From Patiria miniata (taxonomy: Eukaryota; Echinodermata; Asteroidea; Valvatida; Asterinidae), in the NCBI RefSeq assembly GCF_015706575.1, contig NW_024037076.1, forward strand, positions 6,544,777-6,608,776: DNA of 64,000 nt. The letters run 5' to 3'. Position 1 is the stretch's first letter. Every line of letters starts with the position of its first letter. Shown piece after piece: positions 11,780-23,488 of this stretch. Under the pieces are notes generated by a model. The model was not told the origin of the DNA, searched no databases, and saw only the letters and a list, made by a program, of their open reading frames with translations. Both the position numbers and the translations under genes were made by a program.

Positions 11780-14700
11780 GTAAGACTGAAGATGAAGGTG
11801 GATCCAGGCAGGGTTTTATATTCTCTCGTGACCCATCCTTCTTGTGGATGGACAAAATGTGATTTTGGACTAGTTATTAAAGTAAACGGTTGGGGAAAAA
11901 AATGGACTCGCATTTCATGTATATGCAAGTTTTATTACTAGTTGGCTAGCATTGAAAAGATATTCATGCAGTGCTCCAAAGTGTTTTTCTGTACCTATTG
12001 GGTACAGACTCTGTGCACTAACACCAGCTGATGCTTTGTGGCCGCCTGCAGAGCTCCATATTTGGGGCAAACAATATGGACACCGTGCACAAGTACTCCC
12101 CTCAATGGAAAAGTTGGGGAGACCACAAAGGCCTGATGGTCATACATGTACGATGATGCTATGGTTTTGTGCACATTCAGAATCATTGGTCATTTGCGAC
12201 ATACATGCGAGAACCAGTATGTGCAGGCAGTGTGTCCCGTTCACTGGGCTCATGGAAGTGGTCAAAAAGTGCCATCTATTTTTCGTGCACGAAGCCCATA
12301 CTGTGGCAGAATAATCTGCCTTCATCGCTTTTTCTATTCATTGAGGTCAGACAACCATCATCTGAACTCCCCCCCCCCCCATCCTTGTGATCCAGGTGTA
12401 TGCATCAGTTTTTGATAAGTCTCTATTTTCCACACAGATCTTTGAGATGATGGATGCCAAGGCCAGACAAGACTGTATCAAGGAGATAGATCTACTCAAA
12501 GTGAGTAACAACAATGGCTTGTCAAAAGCAATCATCAGTATAACAACAATATCACAGGGTACTTATAAAGTGCATGCACACATCCACCAGTATCGGCATC
12601 TAAGACTAGCTACATGCACACAATAGGGAGGTAGAATATCGGTAATGACTTCTTACTGTCTTGCTTGGATCAGACAAATGTCCAGCTTTGTTGCATTGGA
12701 TATATGCATTATTGTCCACAAGATGCAGTTCAGTGCAAAAGCCTCTCCCAAACAATTAGAAACACAATTTTCTTCCCGAGTGGCCTCATTGCAAGCACAC
12801 CGTCAATATTGACAAATGATTTTGTATTTCCAAATTGTCAAGGAATGCATCATGTTTGCAGAGCTCTTGTCACGGTACAAAGGATGCAGTGTGGTGACTG
12901 TATCCTGTACATGTACATCACTTGATGTGTGTATGGAGGGGATGCTGGCACGCGATGTCCTCCCTAAGGGACACACTGCCGCTGAGTGTTAACGCTCGTG
13001 TGACCCGCTGGGCTTTCAAAAATAGAAGCACAAGTGATTCTTTATTGATTAGCTTTGCCCATCTCATGAATGATTATGGTTTCATGTATGAGCATATAAA
13101 TGTTACATGAAATGCTAAATAGAGGCAGTTACAATGAAATGTGGCAGGCAATATGATGGGACACTGCCTCGCATATAATTACATAGCCCATTAGCACCTG
13201 TACTACATTGTATTACATTGTATTTATTCTCTGATAAAACCATAAAACTATTGAGTGCTCTTGTGGGTTTTGGCGGTACAGGGGGTAATAGGCAGGGTCG
13301 TACAGGGACCATTGCCTTAAATCATAATACAGCTTGTGTATGATATAAATGGAAACACAATTCAAGTAAAAACAACATGATTTTTCAACGAAACGAACAT
13401 TACTTCTTTGCAAATGATAGCTTTCCCAAAATAGATCTACTATTTAACACAGGCATGTAATATTTCCTCAGATCCGCTGATTTCCTCACTTCTTCATGTC
13501 ACCGGGTGGTCAGTCGGTCTGTCCCCAGAAAATGGACCAAAATAAGGCCCCATAAGTTTCCCACAAATTATAACTACCAAATTTGAATTTTCAAAAAAAG
13601 CAAACAAAATAAATTATATACTTAACAAAAATTGTTTCTAGCAATTGGGAAAGATGTTTAAGAAAAGTTCGTAACTGGAGGGAAAATATGTTCAGTAATG
13701 TTATAGTCACGTGGTATTTATCACAAATCGCTGTAAATCTAGGTATACATCTAAAGTATGGTGTTCCATATGTGCCATCGGTGTTGCATTTTTGGGCTTC
13801 ACATTTTTAAGCTCTGGCAGGGATAATTTTGATAGATTTCATGCAAGACTTTCATGCAAGACTGGCCGTCCTATTGTGCTTATTGTGCACTCACACTTGT
13901 TTACTTCTCATGAATGCCATTACAAATTGAAAAATACTGTACAAAGTCTTGTGTGATTTGGAATTTCCTCATTATTTCCCCTAAATTCCCAGTTGCATGA
14001 TGCCTGTAATAACACTCCCAGCATACACCCCTGCACCTCCCCCTAAACAAATAATGACAAGCAAATAGTGAATCATTGCAACCCTAATTACATGTAGGTA
14101 TCTTCAGGAACATCAAGTGAAATGTAAAGTTTTGTTGTGGCTGACATTGGTACATTTATTTTATATTTGATGGGTTGAATTTTTTCATACTAATATATTA
14201 TCACTAGAAATCATTTTTTTGAAGATGAGAAAAATATTTAAACCCAAAGTAAATCATTGAACAGTAAACAAGCCAGCAAACTTTAATTGTAATCAGTAAT
14301 AAGTAAACAGAAATAAAAACAGTGTATTGCAAACAAGTCTTCTTGCCGTGTAGCTGACTTAATACAAGGTTCATGTTCCCTTCTTCCTGTCATTTTTCTT
14401 CTTCTTTTTTGCGCTTATCCCAACAGCAATTAAACCACCCCAATGTCATCATGTACCAAGCGTCTTTCATTGAGAACAATGAGCTGAACATTGTACTAGA
14501 GCTAGCTGATGCTGGAGACCTATCCAAGATGATTAAGGTCGGTTCAGTCCCAGTTGTTATTCAAAAAAAATCAACATTGCCCTTTTCCCCAGTTTTAATG
14601 TATACTTTTGCATGGAACGGGACACTTTGGATATTGCTTTATTTACACATTGATTTTTAATGATTTTTTGGATATTGAATGGAAAATTCCACACTATGTT

Positions 14701-17700
14701 GTTATGATTGCATTGCGTAATCACTTTCAAATATATTTTTCATGCAGGACTTTCATCTATAATATAGAATAATTGTTCAGAGTACAATCAAGCTAATCTA
14801 TAATTTGCCTTGCTTGCATCAACTTTATTCAACTCAAGGGTTGAATCCCTTTCAATTTACATGTAATATGGCCGACCCAGCGCAGTTGTAAGAAGCAGCT
14901 CTATTTTTGTTTCTGCAGATCACACATCATTTTGAAGAGGCTTTACATTGATTTGTGACAGCTGATATTACATGCAGATATACATTCACTGTCATTCAGG
15001 GGAAAAAATGCATATTTGTTGTCTTCTACCAACAGCATTTCAAGAAACAGAAGCGTTTGATCCCAGAGAGAACTATATGGAAGTATTTTGTACAGCTATG
15101 CAGTGCACTGGCACACATGCATTCACGTAGAGTCATGCACAGAGGTAACTACAGCTACAATGTAATATCAACCTGATTCACAATGTGTTGTGGCAGTGAG
15201 CACTTTTGCACACACAAACAAAGAAGTAAAGCACCCTGCTGTGCATATTTTTTTTTGTAAAGTAAAACAGATTTTTGTAATAATCTGATATCAAAAAAGG
15301 GAAAATTTCCTTACATTTTGCAATGCGAATCAAGGACAGTTGCTCGATAAGTTCACTTAAAATATAGGGAATCTTTGTGAATTCCATTCGTTTCAATGGA
15401 TCTTTAATATAAAATTGATTGTCAAGATGTTTTTGCTATTTTCTTGTAAATGGTGAAGAAAAACTTTTCAATCATTGTTTGTCATCCTCTCAACTGTGAA
15501 CATGTAAATTGTTGCTGCAATGTTTCTATGGGTATTGACAATTATTAACCAGGCTGTGCAATTGATTTAGCAGTGTGTAAAGACAAAGATTGCAGAAGGA
15601 TGGCCAATTTAAAAGTTTTCACCAGAAATTTTGGGAAAGCCCTCTTTTGAATGAGGGGATCAAATCAACTAACAGTCTAGGACTATTCATTTGACAGTTG
15701 CTCCACGAAGTGACGTGTCGTCTGCACAAAGTCTATAGACGATCTGTCACTCCGTTGTGTACCCAAGAAATTATGCACTACTTCCCCTCAGACCATGTGA
15801 TATATGAATATTAACCAGCCATCCTGCTTCATCATGTAGATATCAAACCAGCCAATGTGTTCATCACAGCCACGGGTGTGGTCAAGCTGGGTGACCTCGG
15901 TCTAGGCCGGTTCTTCAGCTCAAAGACAACCGCTGCCCATTCTCTGGTGGGGACACCGTACTACATGTCACCAGAACGCATTCATGAAACCGGGTATAAC
16001 TTCAAATCAGATATCTGGTCAATAGGCTGCTTGCTCTACGAGGTACGTCCCACATAGAAAAAAATTATATAACAAAAACTCTTGAAGCATTTTCCCTAAC
16101 ACTCCAAATTCCTTCAAAATCCACCATGAGGCTATGTGGAGGATAATGAAGGATTAAAGGAAGGTGACGATAGCACTTTCCCACCCTAAATTTATATGTG
16201 ATTTCATGCTCCTTGAAAGTCAGGAAGAAGTTGAAAGAATGTTCCATTGGCTCCCATTATAGTGGTGGATTTTGAAGGACTTAGGAAGGCTTTGAAAAAA
16301 TGCTGATGGAGTTAAGGTTAACCACGGGGTACATTTTATTTACATGAAAAAAAGTGGAAAAGTTACTATGTCACGGACAGGTGAAGACAGGAAAATTAAT
16401 TCTTTTTTTTTACTGCATATTTAACATTGCTTTCCTTGATAACTAAATTCTTGACAAATTTCATTGTATCAGAAGCCAAATCTGAGAACAAGCATATTTG
16501 GTCCGGCATGAATAATTCTCTCTCATGGAATTAACATATGAAAAATGATACTCAACTTCTAAAAAAGAAAAATATAGAAAAAAGTCTATGAAGCAAGCAT
16601 ATCGCCCTCTAGAGGCTGTAGCTGCTTAGAAAATCTAATTCAGCAAATATTGGATACTGCCCTCTGGTTTATGTAAGCTAATTTATGAGGGAAAACATGT
16701 TAATAATGTAAATGTAGTAACATGTACCTACGTATGCATGACATTTGTATGCATGGCTGCTGTATGCGTTATAGTGTTAAATTGTTTGCATGTTACTTGG
16801 TAAATAGCATGCTTCTTTACTTGATTCATAATTCAGGCTTAATTAATGATGCATAATGCATAGGCATGCATGGACTCGTGCTGTAAATAATTTACCTCCC
16901 GTTCAAGTGCATACTGTTAGTGATTTAGAAGTGGTCTGTGGTCATGTTTGTGCGCTTGTTGAGTCTAAGGAAGGACTTAGAATTTGAACTGTGGATTTCA
17001 AGTCGCTAATGGTTCAGATATCATGTCCTCTTTTGTCATCTTTAATTGGGCGGATCAGTGGCCACATTTTTCCCACTTCAGTAAAATTTAAAACACATCT
17101 GTAGGGGAATGTTTATCTGCATGGAAATCCTGCTCTAATCAATTTGGGCATGATGGATATGTGGTGTGCATGACTGCATGTACATGTTTGTACTTGCATG
17201 TCTGTTTGATTGAAATGAGACATTGTGGCAGCGTTGTTATCCTGAATCCTTGCTTATCCATTTGGGAGAGAGAATAAGGGGTCTGCTTTCATTTTCAAAC
17301 AAAAAGAAACAGTGCAGATTTTGGTATGTTCAATACATGAAAATCAAACCTAAAGCTCATTTTGGGGGACTTTGTGAGGACAGATTTTGTTTGATATTTT
17401 GTCCCAGAGTTCCTTTCAATTGATTTTTTTTTCATGTGTTTTGTGTTATTTTGAGAAAGTTAGTCCAGAGGCACCAATTACTTTTGTGTTTGGTCATTCA
17501 CAAGAACGCTGCTTAAATTTATGTTTCATGTTTGTTGTGTTTAGTCATGGTTTTGTTGAATGCCTGTGGAACCCCATGCAAACTAGTGGCACTCGTTTGC
17601 TGAATTCATACATGTTTGTGTTTCAGATATTATTTGTTAAACTCATTCCAGGCTGCAAGCACACACAAAAATCAGATAGATGATATATCACGCAGTAGTT

Positions 17701-20700
17701 CTTTATCTCAATTTGACATTTGCCTGCAAATTGTATGAAAGCTGAAAAGGTTTAATTTCATGGTGTTCTGAAAAGATATCTGTTGCTATTTCTGTTTAAT
17801 ATATAGGTGCTGTGATGTCTGATGTGCTTGATGTATGTTATTGTTTGTACCTGTTTATGCCACAATTTTTGTTTTTGTTTTACATTTGTTGAGCAAGAAT
17901 TTGTAGACATTCAGATCTTGATACTCAAATTAGGCCATCTGCAGCATATGGCCATCCAAACAAGCAGATTTCACAAGACGTACGTAGAAGCATGGCTTCA
18001 AGTCTCTATAGTGCTCTGCATGGGTTTTCACAGGTGCATGTTTGTCCTCAAAGGGTCCAGAAACTCGGAACGGATTGAGCATTTTCTTTTTTTGTTTATT
18101 TTTCTTTGCCCTTTTCTCTCTCTCTCCCTCCCGAATCAATTCATTCATTGCTATGATCTCAATTTCATTGTCTCAATTACATTTCGAACCCACTTATTTG
18201 CCATGCTCCCTTGCATCATCAATTCATATCTTAATCCCCTGCATCTGCTTAATCCTTTCTTAATCCCTCATCTGCCTGCTGTCATTAATCCCAACCCATC
18301 CTGAACCATTCCCTATACACACCTAACACAATCCTCTTATCTCCCTGCATCTGTTAATGCTGCCTCATCCCATTTGCTCCCCCCCCCCTGCCTCGCATTC
18401 CTGCGTCATCATCATTTATCATCATCGTCATCCCACGGAAAACAAACCTCCCCTCGATGCCTCTATAGATGGCCGCTTTGCAATCACCTTTCTATGGGGA
18501 CAAGATGAACTTATACTCTCTGTGCAAGAAAATCGAGCAGTGCGATTATCCCCCACTTCCATCCGATATCTACTCACACGAGGTAAGCGCATGTGGTATG
18601 TCTGGCGTGCTTAATACTAGTCTAACAACTATGGTTGGTGGTGCAGTTATGTAGAGCCCACTAAGTCAGAACATTGCTTATATTGGCCTGATCAATCAGA
18701 ATCACTACAATGTAGTACATTGATGATTATATTGGTTGTGTCAGTTTGATGCACTAAGCAAAGAAACTGACATTGTGTGCTCTACGTAAGTGGATCCCAG
18801 TAATCAATCGGTTTGGGTTGTGTTGTTTCGCTGAACAAAAGTTTGCCAATTTCTGTCAAAGACATTACTTGATAATTTATCGTCTAAAAACACCTGTCAA
18901 AGGGTCTCAGCTATCATACAATAGAATGTCTTTGACACGCAAACAGCAAACTGTTGACCTCGGCAAAACACATGACCTCTGACCCTTGACCCTTGGTCAG
19001 GGAGTTTTTCCAGTGTGAGTTAACTCTTCTCTGTCCTGTACACATTTTTGTGGTCGTTGCACCATCTTGGTTCTCGGTTTGGTTCCTGCGTCCTCCTAGA
19101 TGGCCGCCCTCGACTCGCCGTTCTATAGCGAGGGTCTGGATTTGTGGACGTTATGCGAGAAGATTGACAAATGTGAATATCCTTCCTTGCCTTCCTATTT
19201 CTCCAACCGTGTAAGTATATCATGACACCCCCCCCCTCCCCCATGCTGGCCTATACCAGCAAACACAGGTATTTCCTATTGATTAAAGGAAAGTTGAATC
19301 TGCACTCACGATGTATTTTGAAGAGGGGATTGTTTGCAGTATTACTGCTGCTGTTTAAGATTTGAATCGGCCAGCCCACATGGTATGGTCAGTGATCCAC
19401 TGTTATATAACTGACATACGGAACATTGTCATTTGATTGGTGGAACCATTCATTATTGCTCCCATTCATGCCGGGGCTCAAAAAGTCCCATTCGCCCTTG
19501 GTGAATGGGATTGACTCTTCAACAGTTACCGTAGGATCATCCTTGTTCCATGGCGCGGTATTTGAGTGCAAATGCATGCTGGTGTGCGCTTTGAGCATTG
19601 CGCGTAGCGCGTATTGTTCCTTAGAGCCAATAGCTACAAGGTTGGGTTCAAACACTCAATATTTGCATAATATTCATCTGCACCACTTAGAAGATATGTG
19701 TAGCACTGAGTTTAGAATGATTATCAAACCCAGTATTAAACATTTTAATATCTTATTAGTGAGAAATGAATAGTAGACTCTTTCATGGCAACTTCTAGTA
19801 AATTTTCTCCTAGCTGCAGGGAGAACTTGCCCTTAAATATCACTGATAAATGGTGGATTAAGGCACACTCTCCAAACTTGAAATGCTTTAGACGATTCCA
19901 CAAAGCATATCTTGCCTGGTCAATAAAGAGCACATGCTATTCCTGCCTGCAACTGCCAGGGGTCATGTTTGAGATTGCTCCTATACAATAGTTTGCTGTT
20001 TAGATTGTGTGGGAATGAAACAAAGGACTGCTAAAAGAAACACCCATTGCACTTAAGCCTGTGAGCCTGCATATTCAAGGGCGTCAATTGCTTCTCAAAA
20101 GTGGGGGGGGGGGAATACCTTGATCAGGAATCATGCGAGCACATAGTGCAAGTACGTAGCGCGAAGCTGTAACGTAAGGGGATCCGGGGCCTAAAATTGT
20201 TTGGATTCCAGAAACTCTGTGGTTCAATCTGAGGCCATTTCTGACCACTTTAACCAATTTTTGAGCAGAAGATCATCATTTAAACATCATTTTCGAAAAT
20301 GGAGTCATTGAATCAGCTATTCGGAGCTATAGAATCAAATGTAATACAGTATTTATTCGGGGACGAAAAAGAGGGGGGGTACAAAGGATATGATATCCCC
20401 CCAATTAAAAAAAGGGGGGACTTGTCCCCCACCGATTGACGCCCATGATCATATTAGATAAAAGCTTAGGCAATTGGGGACCTATTTACTGCCAGCAGTC
20501 ATTGAGATTGAGTTATTTTCCACTTTATGTTAATATTGACCATTCTACATGGATGATAACTATGTACGTGTACTGTGTGCACATGTGTGTTGGAACTTTC
20601 TGACTTTCTTTGTGTCACATTCATTTCAGATGGTGTTTCAGATGGTAAAAATAACATATGACAATGTAGAATACTTTTAATTCAAAATGGAACGAAACCT

Positions 20701-21897
20701 TCAAAAGTTTTAGTTCTGAACTGTGTTTTTTTGTACTAAATAATGATGTGACCTGTCACCAGCAAATGGGCTGAAAGTTGCAAATAGCCATTTGTAGTCC
20801 AGTGGGAAAAAGCCAAAATATAATGGGTTGCTCAGCTTTTCGTTTTTATGTGAGCCTCAATCCTGAAGTGCTCCTTTTCCTCCGATTTGCTATAGTTCTA
20901 CTAGATACCAATAAAAACCTTGTTTAAACCCATTTTATTGGTTGCCATTCTCCTGTTTACAACAATGTTGGAAAGCAAAGGCAACAAGCCACCAGATGTA
21001 TTACATTTTGTCACCCTCCAAACAACTGTCCAAAATGACACCTTCCATAAAAATGGCGGTGCAAATAACTGGAATGGAATCTAAGTTGCTCCTTTCTACT
21101 CTACAAAATAAAGGTTTGGAAGACCTTTTGGCTTCTTGAACCATTCAAGTACATGTAGTCTTCCTTTTTCCCCTCTGAAATTAAAAAGTACAGCACAGAT
21201 TTGTCAATGGATCCATTGTAGTTCAGCCATGAGTTAATCACTATTCATGCCACAGGTGTAAATTGGATGAACAATGACAAAGGAATGTCATTTTCACAAC
21301 TCATGTGAATAGCTTTTTACTTGACTTTTGACTGAGAGATTTAAGATTGCAGCATTAACCCTAACTGCCTAGGCCCTCTCTGGCTAGGTACCATCCTTCA
21401 AAACCCTCCAATTGCCAACATGTAAAATTGGATCCAGCCTCAATCCTTCAAAATCCTCTGACGCACTTTTGCACACGTTGGAGCAGTGCGGATGATATCC
21501 AGAAGCAGTGCGGATGATATCTAGTGTAGTGTAGGCATAATTTATGCATGGCTAAGCATAAACAACACAAGGTATAGCTTAAGACCTTGACACAATGCAT
21601 CCTCCAAAATCAACTGCCACTACAATGGCATAAAGCCTCAATCCTCCAAAATCCCCCAAAACTGCCTGGTTGATTTTTGGAGGGTTTAGAAAGGTAAGGG
21701 TTAACGCAAATTCAAGCAACACATTAAATGGAAATGTAACAAGAAGGTCAACTCAATAATGGATACTTTATTCTCTCCAATGACAGCTGCGGACTCTTGT
21801 ACAAGTCTGCATCCAGCCCAACCCTGACCACCGACCAGACATTGACTACGTCCACTCTAAGGCCCAAGAAAACCATGCAGCTTCACTTGGTGTATGA
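11545..21897 (+). CDS. NEK7: NEK6/NEK7-type mitotic serine/threonine kinase, complete, 8 exons with two alternative exon 6 versions
   Basis: The coding sequence starts at 11612 and joins 11612-11779, 12438-12500, 14427-14537, 15036-15144, 15840-16042, then 18469-18582 or 19100-19210, then 21787-21897. All introns are GT-AG and the frame is kept, giving 292 or 291 residues (human NEK7 has 302). Seen: glycine loop GKGQFSEV (31-38), VALKK with catalytic Lys53, helix-C Glu72, HRD Asp151, DLG Asp169, activation-loop Ser185 in HSLVGTPYY, and Tyr87 matching the autoinhibitory 'Tyr-down' Tyr97 of human NEK7. The N-terminal extension before the kinase domain is short, as in this subfamily. Known for the family: these kinases act below NEK9 in spindle assembly and cytokinesis, and vertebrate NEK7 also binds NLRP3. 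Vertebrate NEK6 and NEK7 are co-orthologous to single invertebrate genes, so the symbol means NEK6/7. Sure of identity; regulation is not readable beyond the alternative exons. Confidence 0.97.
12075..12300. mobile_element. MITE with TATGGGCTCCGTGCA ends, copy 2 (in a NEK6/7 intron)
   Basis: The ends are TATGGACACCGTGCACAAGT and TCGTGCACGAAGCCCATA. It has the same body words as 11156-11409. It lies between the first two coding exons, 138 bases before the helix-C exon. Confidence 0.7.
12438..12500 (+). CDS. NEK7: NEK6/7 exon coding helix C
   Basis: A 63-base exon (21 residues, phase 0 on both sides) between CACACAG and AAA|GTGAGT. It codes [20 protein letters not shown] plus a final Lys, closely matching vertebrate NEK7, and holds the helix-C glutamate that pairs with Lys53. 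Confidence 0.97.
12501..14426 (+). other. NEK6/7 intron, nothing recognised
   Basis: AT-rich intronic sequence of 1.9 kb. Short open frames are chance. No mobile element with readable ends was seen. Confidence 0.5.
14427..14537 (+). CDS. NEK7: NEK6/7 exon coding beta4-beta5 and hinge
   Basis: A 111-base phase-0 exon (37 residues) bounded by CCAACAG and AAG|GTCGGT. It reads [14 protein letters not shown] then [18 protein letters not shown], the NEK6/7 hinge sequence. Tyr87 in IMYQASF is in the place of human Tyr97; the second Tyr of the human KYY is Gln here. The donor GTCGGT is weaker than those of the other exons. Confidence 0.97.
15036..15144 (+). CDS. NEK7: NEK6/7 exon coding helices D-E up to HR of the HRD motif
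   Basis: A 109-base exon from ACCAACAG| to CACAGAG|GTAACT, ending in phase 1. It codes [18 protein letters not shown] and [14 protein letters not shown]. The last G completes the HRD aspartate codon with the first two bases of the next exon, so an intron splits the catalytic motif. Confidence 0.97.
15840..16042 (+). CDS. NEK7: NEK6/7 exon coding catalytic loop, activation loop and helix F
   Basis: A 203-base exon starting in phase 1 after CATGTAG and ending at TACGAG|GTACGT in phase 0. It codes [20 protein letters not shown], the activation loop with Ser185, [12 protein letters not shown] and GCLLYE. Apart from two or three substitutions it matches the human protein. It is the last constant exon before the alternative pair. 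Confidence 0.97.
16735..18040 (+). promoter_or_regulatory. Cluster of TGCATG motifs in the intron before the alternative exons
   Basis: TGCATG, the binding word of RBFOX splicing factors, occurs at 16735, 16750, 16867, 17167, 17175, 17195, 18017 and 18035. A 1.3-kb stretch would hold far fewer by chance. Related words (ACATGT, GCATGC) are common in the whole window, so background composition may explain part of it. Confidence 0.35.
18080..18460 (+). promoter_or_regulatory. Long pyrimidine-rich tract ahead of alternative exon A
   Basis: About 380 bases dominated by C and T, with repeated TTAATCC words and a C run near 18379, lead up to exon A. Such tracts bind PTB-type splicing repressors in other animals. 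A role here is only inferred from position. Confidence 0.3.
18469..18582 (+). CDS. NEK7: NEK6/7 alternative exon A (vertebrate-like)
   Basis: A 114-base phase-0 exon (38 residues, 219-256) after CCTCTATAG and before GAG|GTAAGC. It begins [20 protein letters not shown] and ends LPSDIYSHE. This is nearly identical to vertebrate NEK7, including the SD..S.E positions at its end. The sequence between about 18080 and 18460 ahead of it is a long C/T-rich tract. It joins in frame to the final exon at 21787. Confidence 0.95.
19100..19210 (+). CDS. NEK7: NEK6/7 alternative exon B (diverged tandem duplicate of exon A)
   Basis: A 111-base phase-0 exon (37 residues) after CGTCCTCCTAG and before CGT|GTAAGT, 517 bases downstream of exon A. 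It begins [20 protein letters not shown] and ends [11 protein letters not shown]. It aligns to exon A end to end with one residue fewer and about 18 shared residues. It has no stop, keeps good splice sites and changes mainly charged or surface-type residues, so it looks used rather than dead. Since each version completes the same fold, mutually exclusive splicing is the natural reading. Including both would insert a second copy of the segment. Confidence 0.9.
19401..19660. repeat. Dispersed repeat shared with 31700-32080
   Basis: TCATTTGATTGGTGGAACC, CTCCCATTCATGCCGGGGCT, GCATGCTGGTGTGCGC and GAACAATACGCGC-type words recur, partly inverted, at about 31700-31800, 31955-32080 and 32610-32700. 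It is part of the same MITE complex. The limits are approximate. Confidence 0.55.
20076..20446. mobile_element. hAT-type MITE (CAAGGGCGTCAATTG ends)
   Basis: The ends are CAAGGGCGTCAATTG and CGATTGACGCCCATG. The flanking octamers TGCATATT and ATCATATT match at six of eight, an eroded 8-bp duplication. The interior (GGATTCCAGAAACTCTGTGG, TTTCTGACCACTTTAACC) matches 50345-50660, so both belong to one family. It lies in the intron between alternative exon B and the last NEK6/7 exon. Confidence 0.75.
21787..21897 (+). CDS. NEK7: NEK6/7 last coding exon
   Basis: After TGACAG the exon reads [20 protein letters not shown] then [16 protein letters not shown] and stops at TGA (21895-21897). It supplies helices H and I with the conserved CI.P.P..RPD motif and the short C-tail of the NEK6/7 family. 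It starts in phase 0, so either alternative exon can precede it. Confidence 0.96.
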   Translation: MRTLVQVCIQPNPDHRPDIDYVHSKAQENHAASLGV

Positions 21898-21968
21898 TGA
21901 TCAAGTCATCAGTGCACTGTACATTGCAGGTTGGTACTTGAGATTTGCAATAGGACGCTTTACGTGTA

Positions 21969-22137
21969 CAGTAGAACTTCACTATAACAAATTTACAAAA
22001 CATTGTTTGGTATAGTGATCGTTTGTTATGGTGATTTTTAACTGCCAATGCTCTGTATAGTTGTATGTACATTTGAGAGCCAAAGTTGTGTTCATGATAG
22101 CCAGTATAACGGTGTTTGTCATTGTGGTGTTCTACTG
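21969..22137. mobile_element. Mariner-type MITE with TA duplication
   Basis: The ends CAGTAGAACTTCACTATAAC and GGTGTTCTACTG are inverted and flanked by TA (21967-21968 and 22138-22139). At 169 bases with no open frame, it fits a Tc1/mariner-derived MITE. It lies just after the NEK6/7 stop codon. Confidence 0.75.
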
Positions 22138-22528
22138 TATACAACACCAATTCACTGCAAGATTTTCCCGATTCCTTGTCTGGACAAGTGTTAGTTCTTT
22201 GTTTGAAATGATTTGTTTTATACAACCAGATATCTGTAGTGCATAGTCACACAGAGGGTGAAATAACAACCGAGCGATGGGCATTTTCTGACTTTGTAGT
22301 ACATCGTCAGAACAAAGGACATGTAATCAAATTGGAGGTGTATTCTGAGATACTGAAGGAATCTGACAATTTGCATACGATGGCTAGCTGCAGATGGACT
22401 ACTGACTGGTATATTTTGTCACGTGTGTTAAACACAGCAAGCCTCATCTCTGGTATCTGTTCCATTATCTGTTATGGTAGTGTATTGTTGATGATATGTG
22501 GCCAGATTCACAGATTGAGAATTTGGTC

Positions 22529-22689
22529 TATGGGCTCCATGTATGAACAGTAGATGGGGCTTTTTGACCACTTTTAGTAGTTTGCGCAAACACTGAGCCA
22601 AGTGTGCACGGGTGAGTGCCAGTTGTACAATCAAATGTCCCTCCCAGTCTTTGTAACAATTGAGGGGGTGCTTGTTCATGGAGTCCATA
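22529..22689. mobile_element. MITE with TATGGGCTCC ends, copy 3 (inverted)
   Basis: In reverse orientation it matches 12075-12300: TATGGACTCCATGAACAAGC at one end, and GTGGTCAAAAAG.CCCATCTA near the other. It lies downstream of the NEK6/7 stop, in the 3' UTR or just beyond. Confidence 0.65.
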
Positions 22690-23488
22690 CACAGTCACCT
22701 TCCGCTACCAATTTGTCCATTGATTCAGATACCAATAGTGAATCACACAGTGAATCAATCTATTTGCAGTTTTGGTGGCACGTCCTGTTGTTGTGCATGC
22801 AAGCCCAGACAATCATATAAAACTAACCGACTATATATTCCTCCTGTGCCAAGACCAATGCATTTACACCATGTCTATAGTGTACTTAAGTATTACGCAT
22901 GCTGTTCTGGTGGTTGAAGGGGTATTCTTTTTGTCTGGATTTTTGAAGAAAAACTTTGTGTTATTCCATGCCTGTATCTTAACTGATATAAACGAGGAAC
23001 AAATGCCGTTTACAATTTTGTTCTAGTTGTTTTACAAATGGGGAGTTTCAGTAGGGATCCAAATTTTAGAAGTGCATTATGAGAATGATGAGTTGTATAC
23101 ATATCTTGTAAATATCAGTTGTAAATATTGTGTGGAGATGATGATATACGTGTATGTAGAGAGCTAGCTTATCACTATGCACAGTCTGAGGTGTCAACAA
23201 GACATGGATTCGTTTGAGGAATCGTGGGAGGGAACAATGAGCAATATTATAGTGGGACGAGTAAGCCTTCTGTAGAAACCATGACTTTAGGCTTATCAAC
23301 AACTTTTGCCTACCACTGCTTCTCACTTAAAGAATTTAGACTTCCCAAAAGCATTACCTAATGTAGCTTGCACCTTGAACAACCCCCACGCACACCCCGT
23401 TCGACCCCACTCTCTACAGATCTCATGGACACCACAGACTGCGCTACTCTTTAACCACTAAAGTTACTGTAATATCTTTACTCTCTCA

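Noticed and set aside
17822-18304. 160-codon open frame in the NEK6/7 intron
   Set aside because: It is a pyrimidine-rich intron stretch with low-complexity translation and no likeness to any family.
18469-19210. Alternative exon B as a dead duplicate exon
   Set aside because: It is open, in phase, has strong splice sites and preserves the structural residues. Decay would be expected to show stops or lost sites.
11545-21897. The kinase as a retrocopy or pseudogene
   Set aside because: It is spread over small exons with intact GT-AG introns, and all catalytic residues are present.
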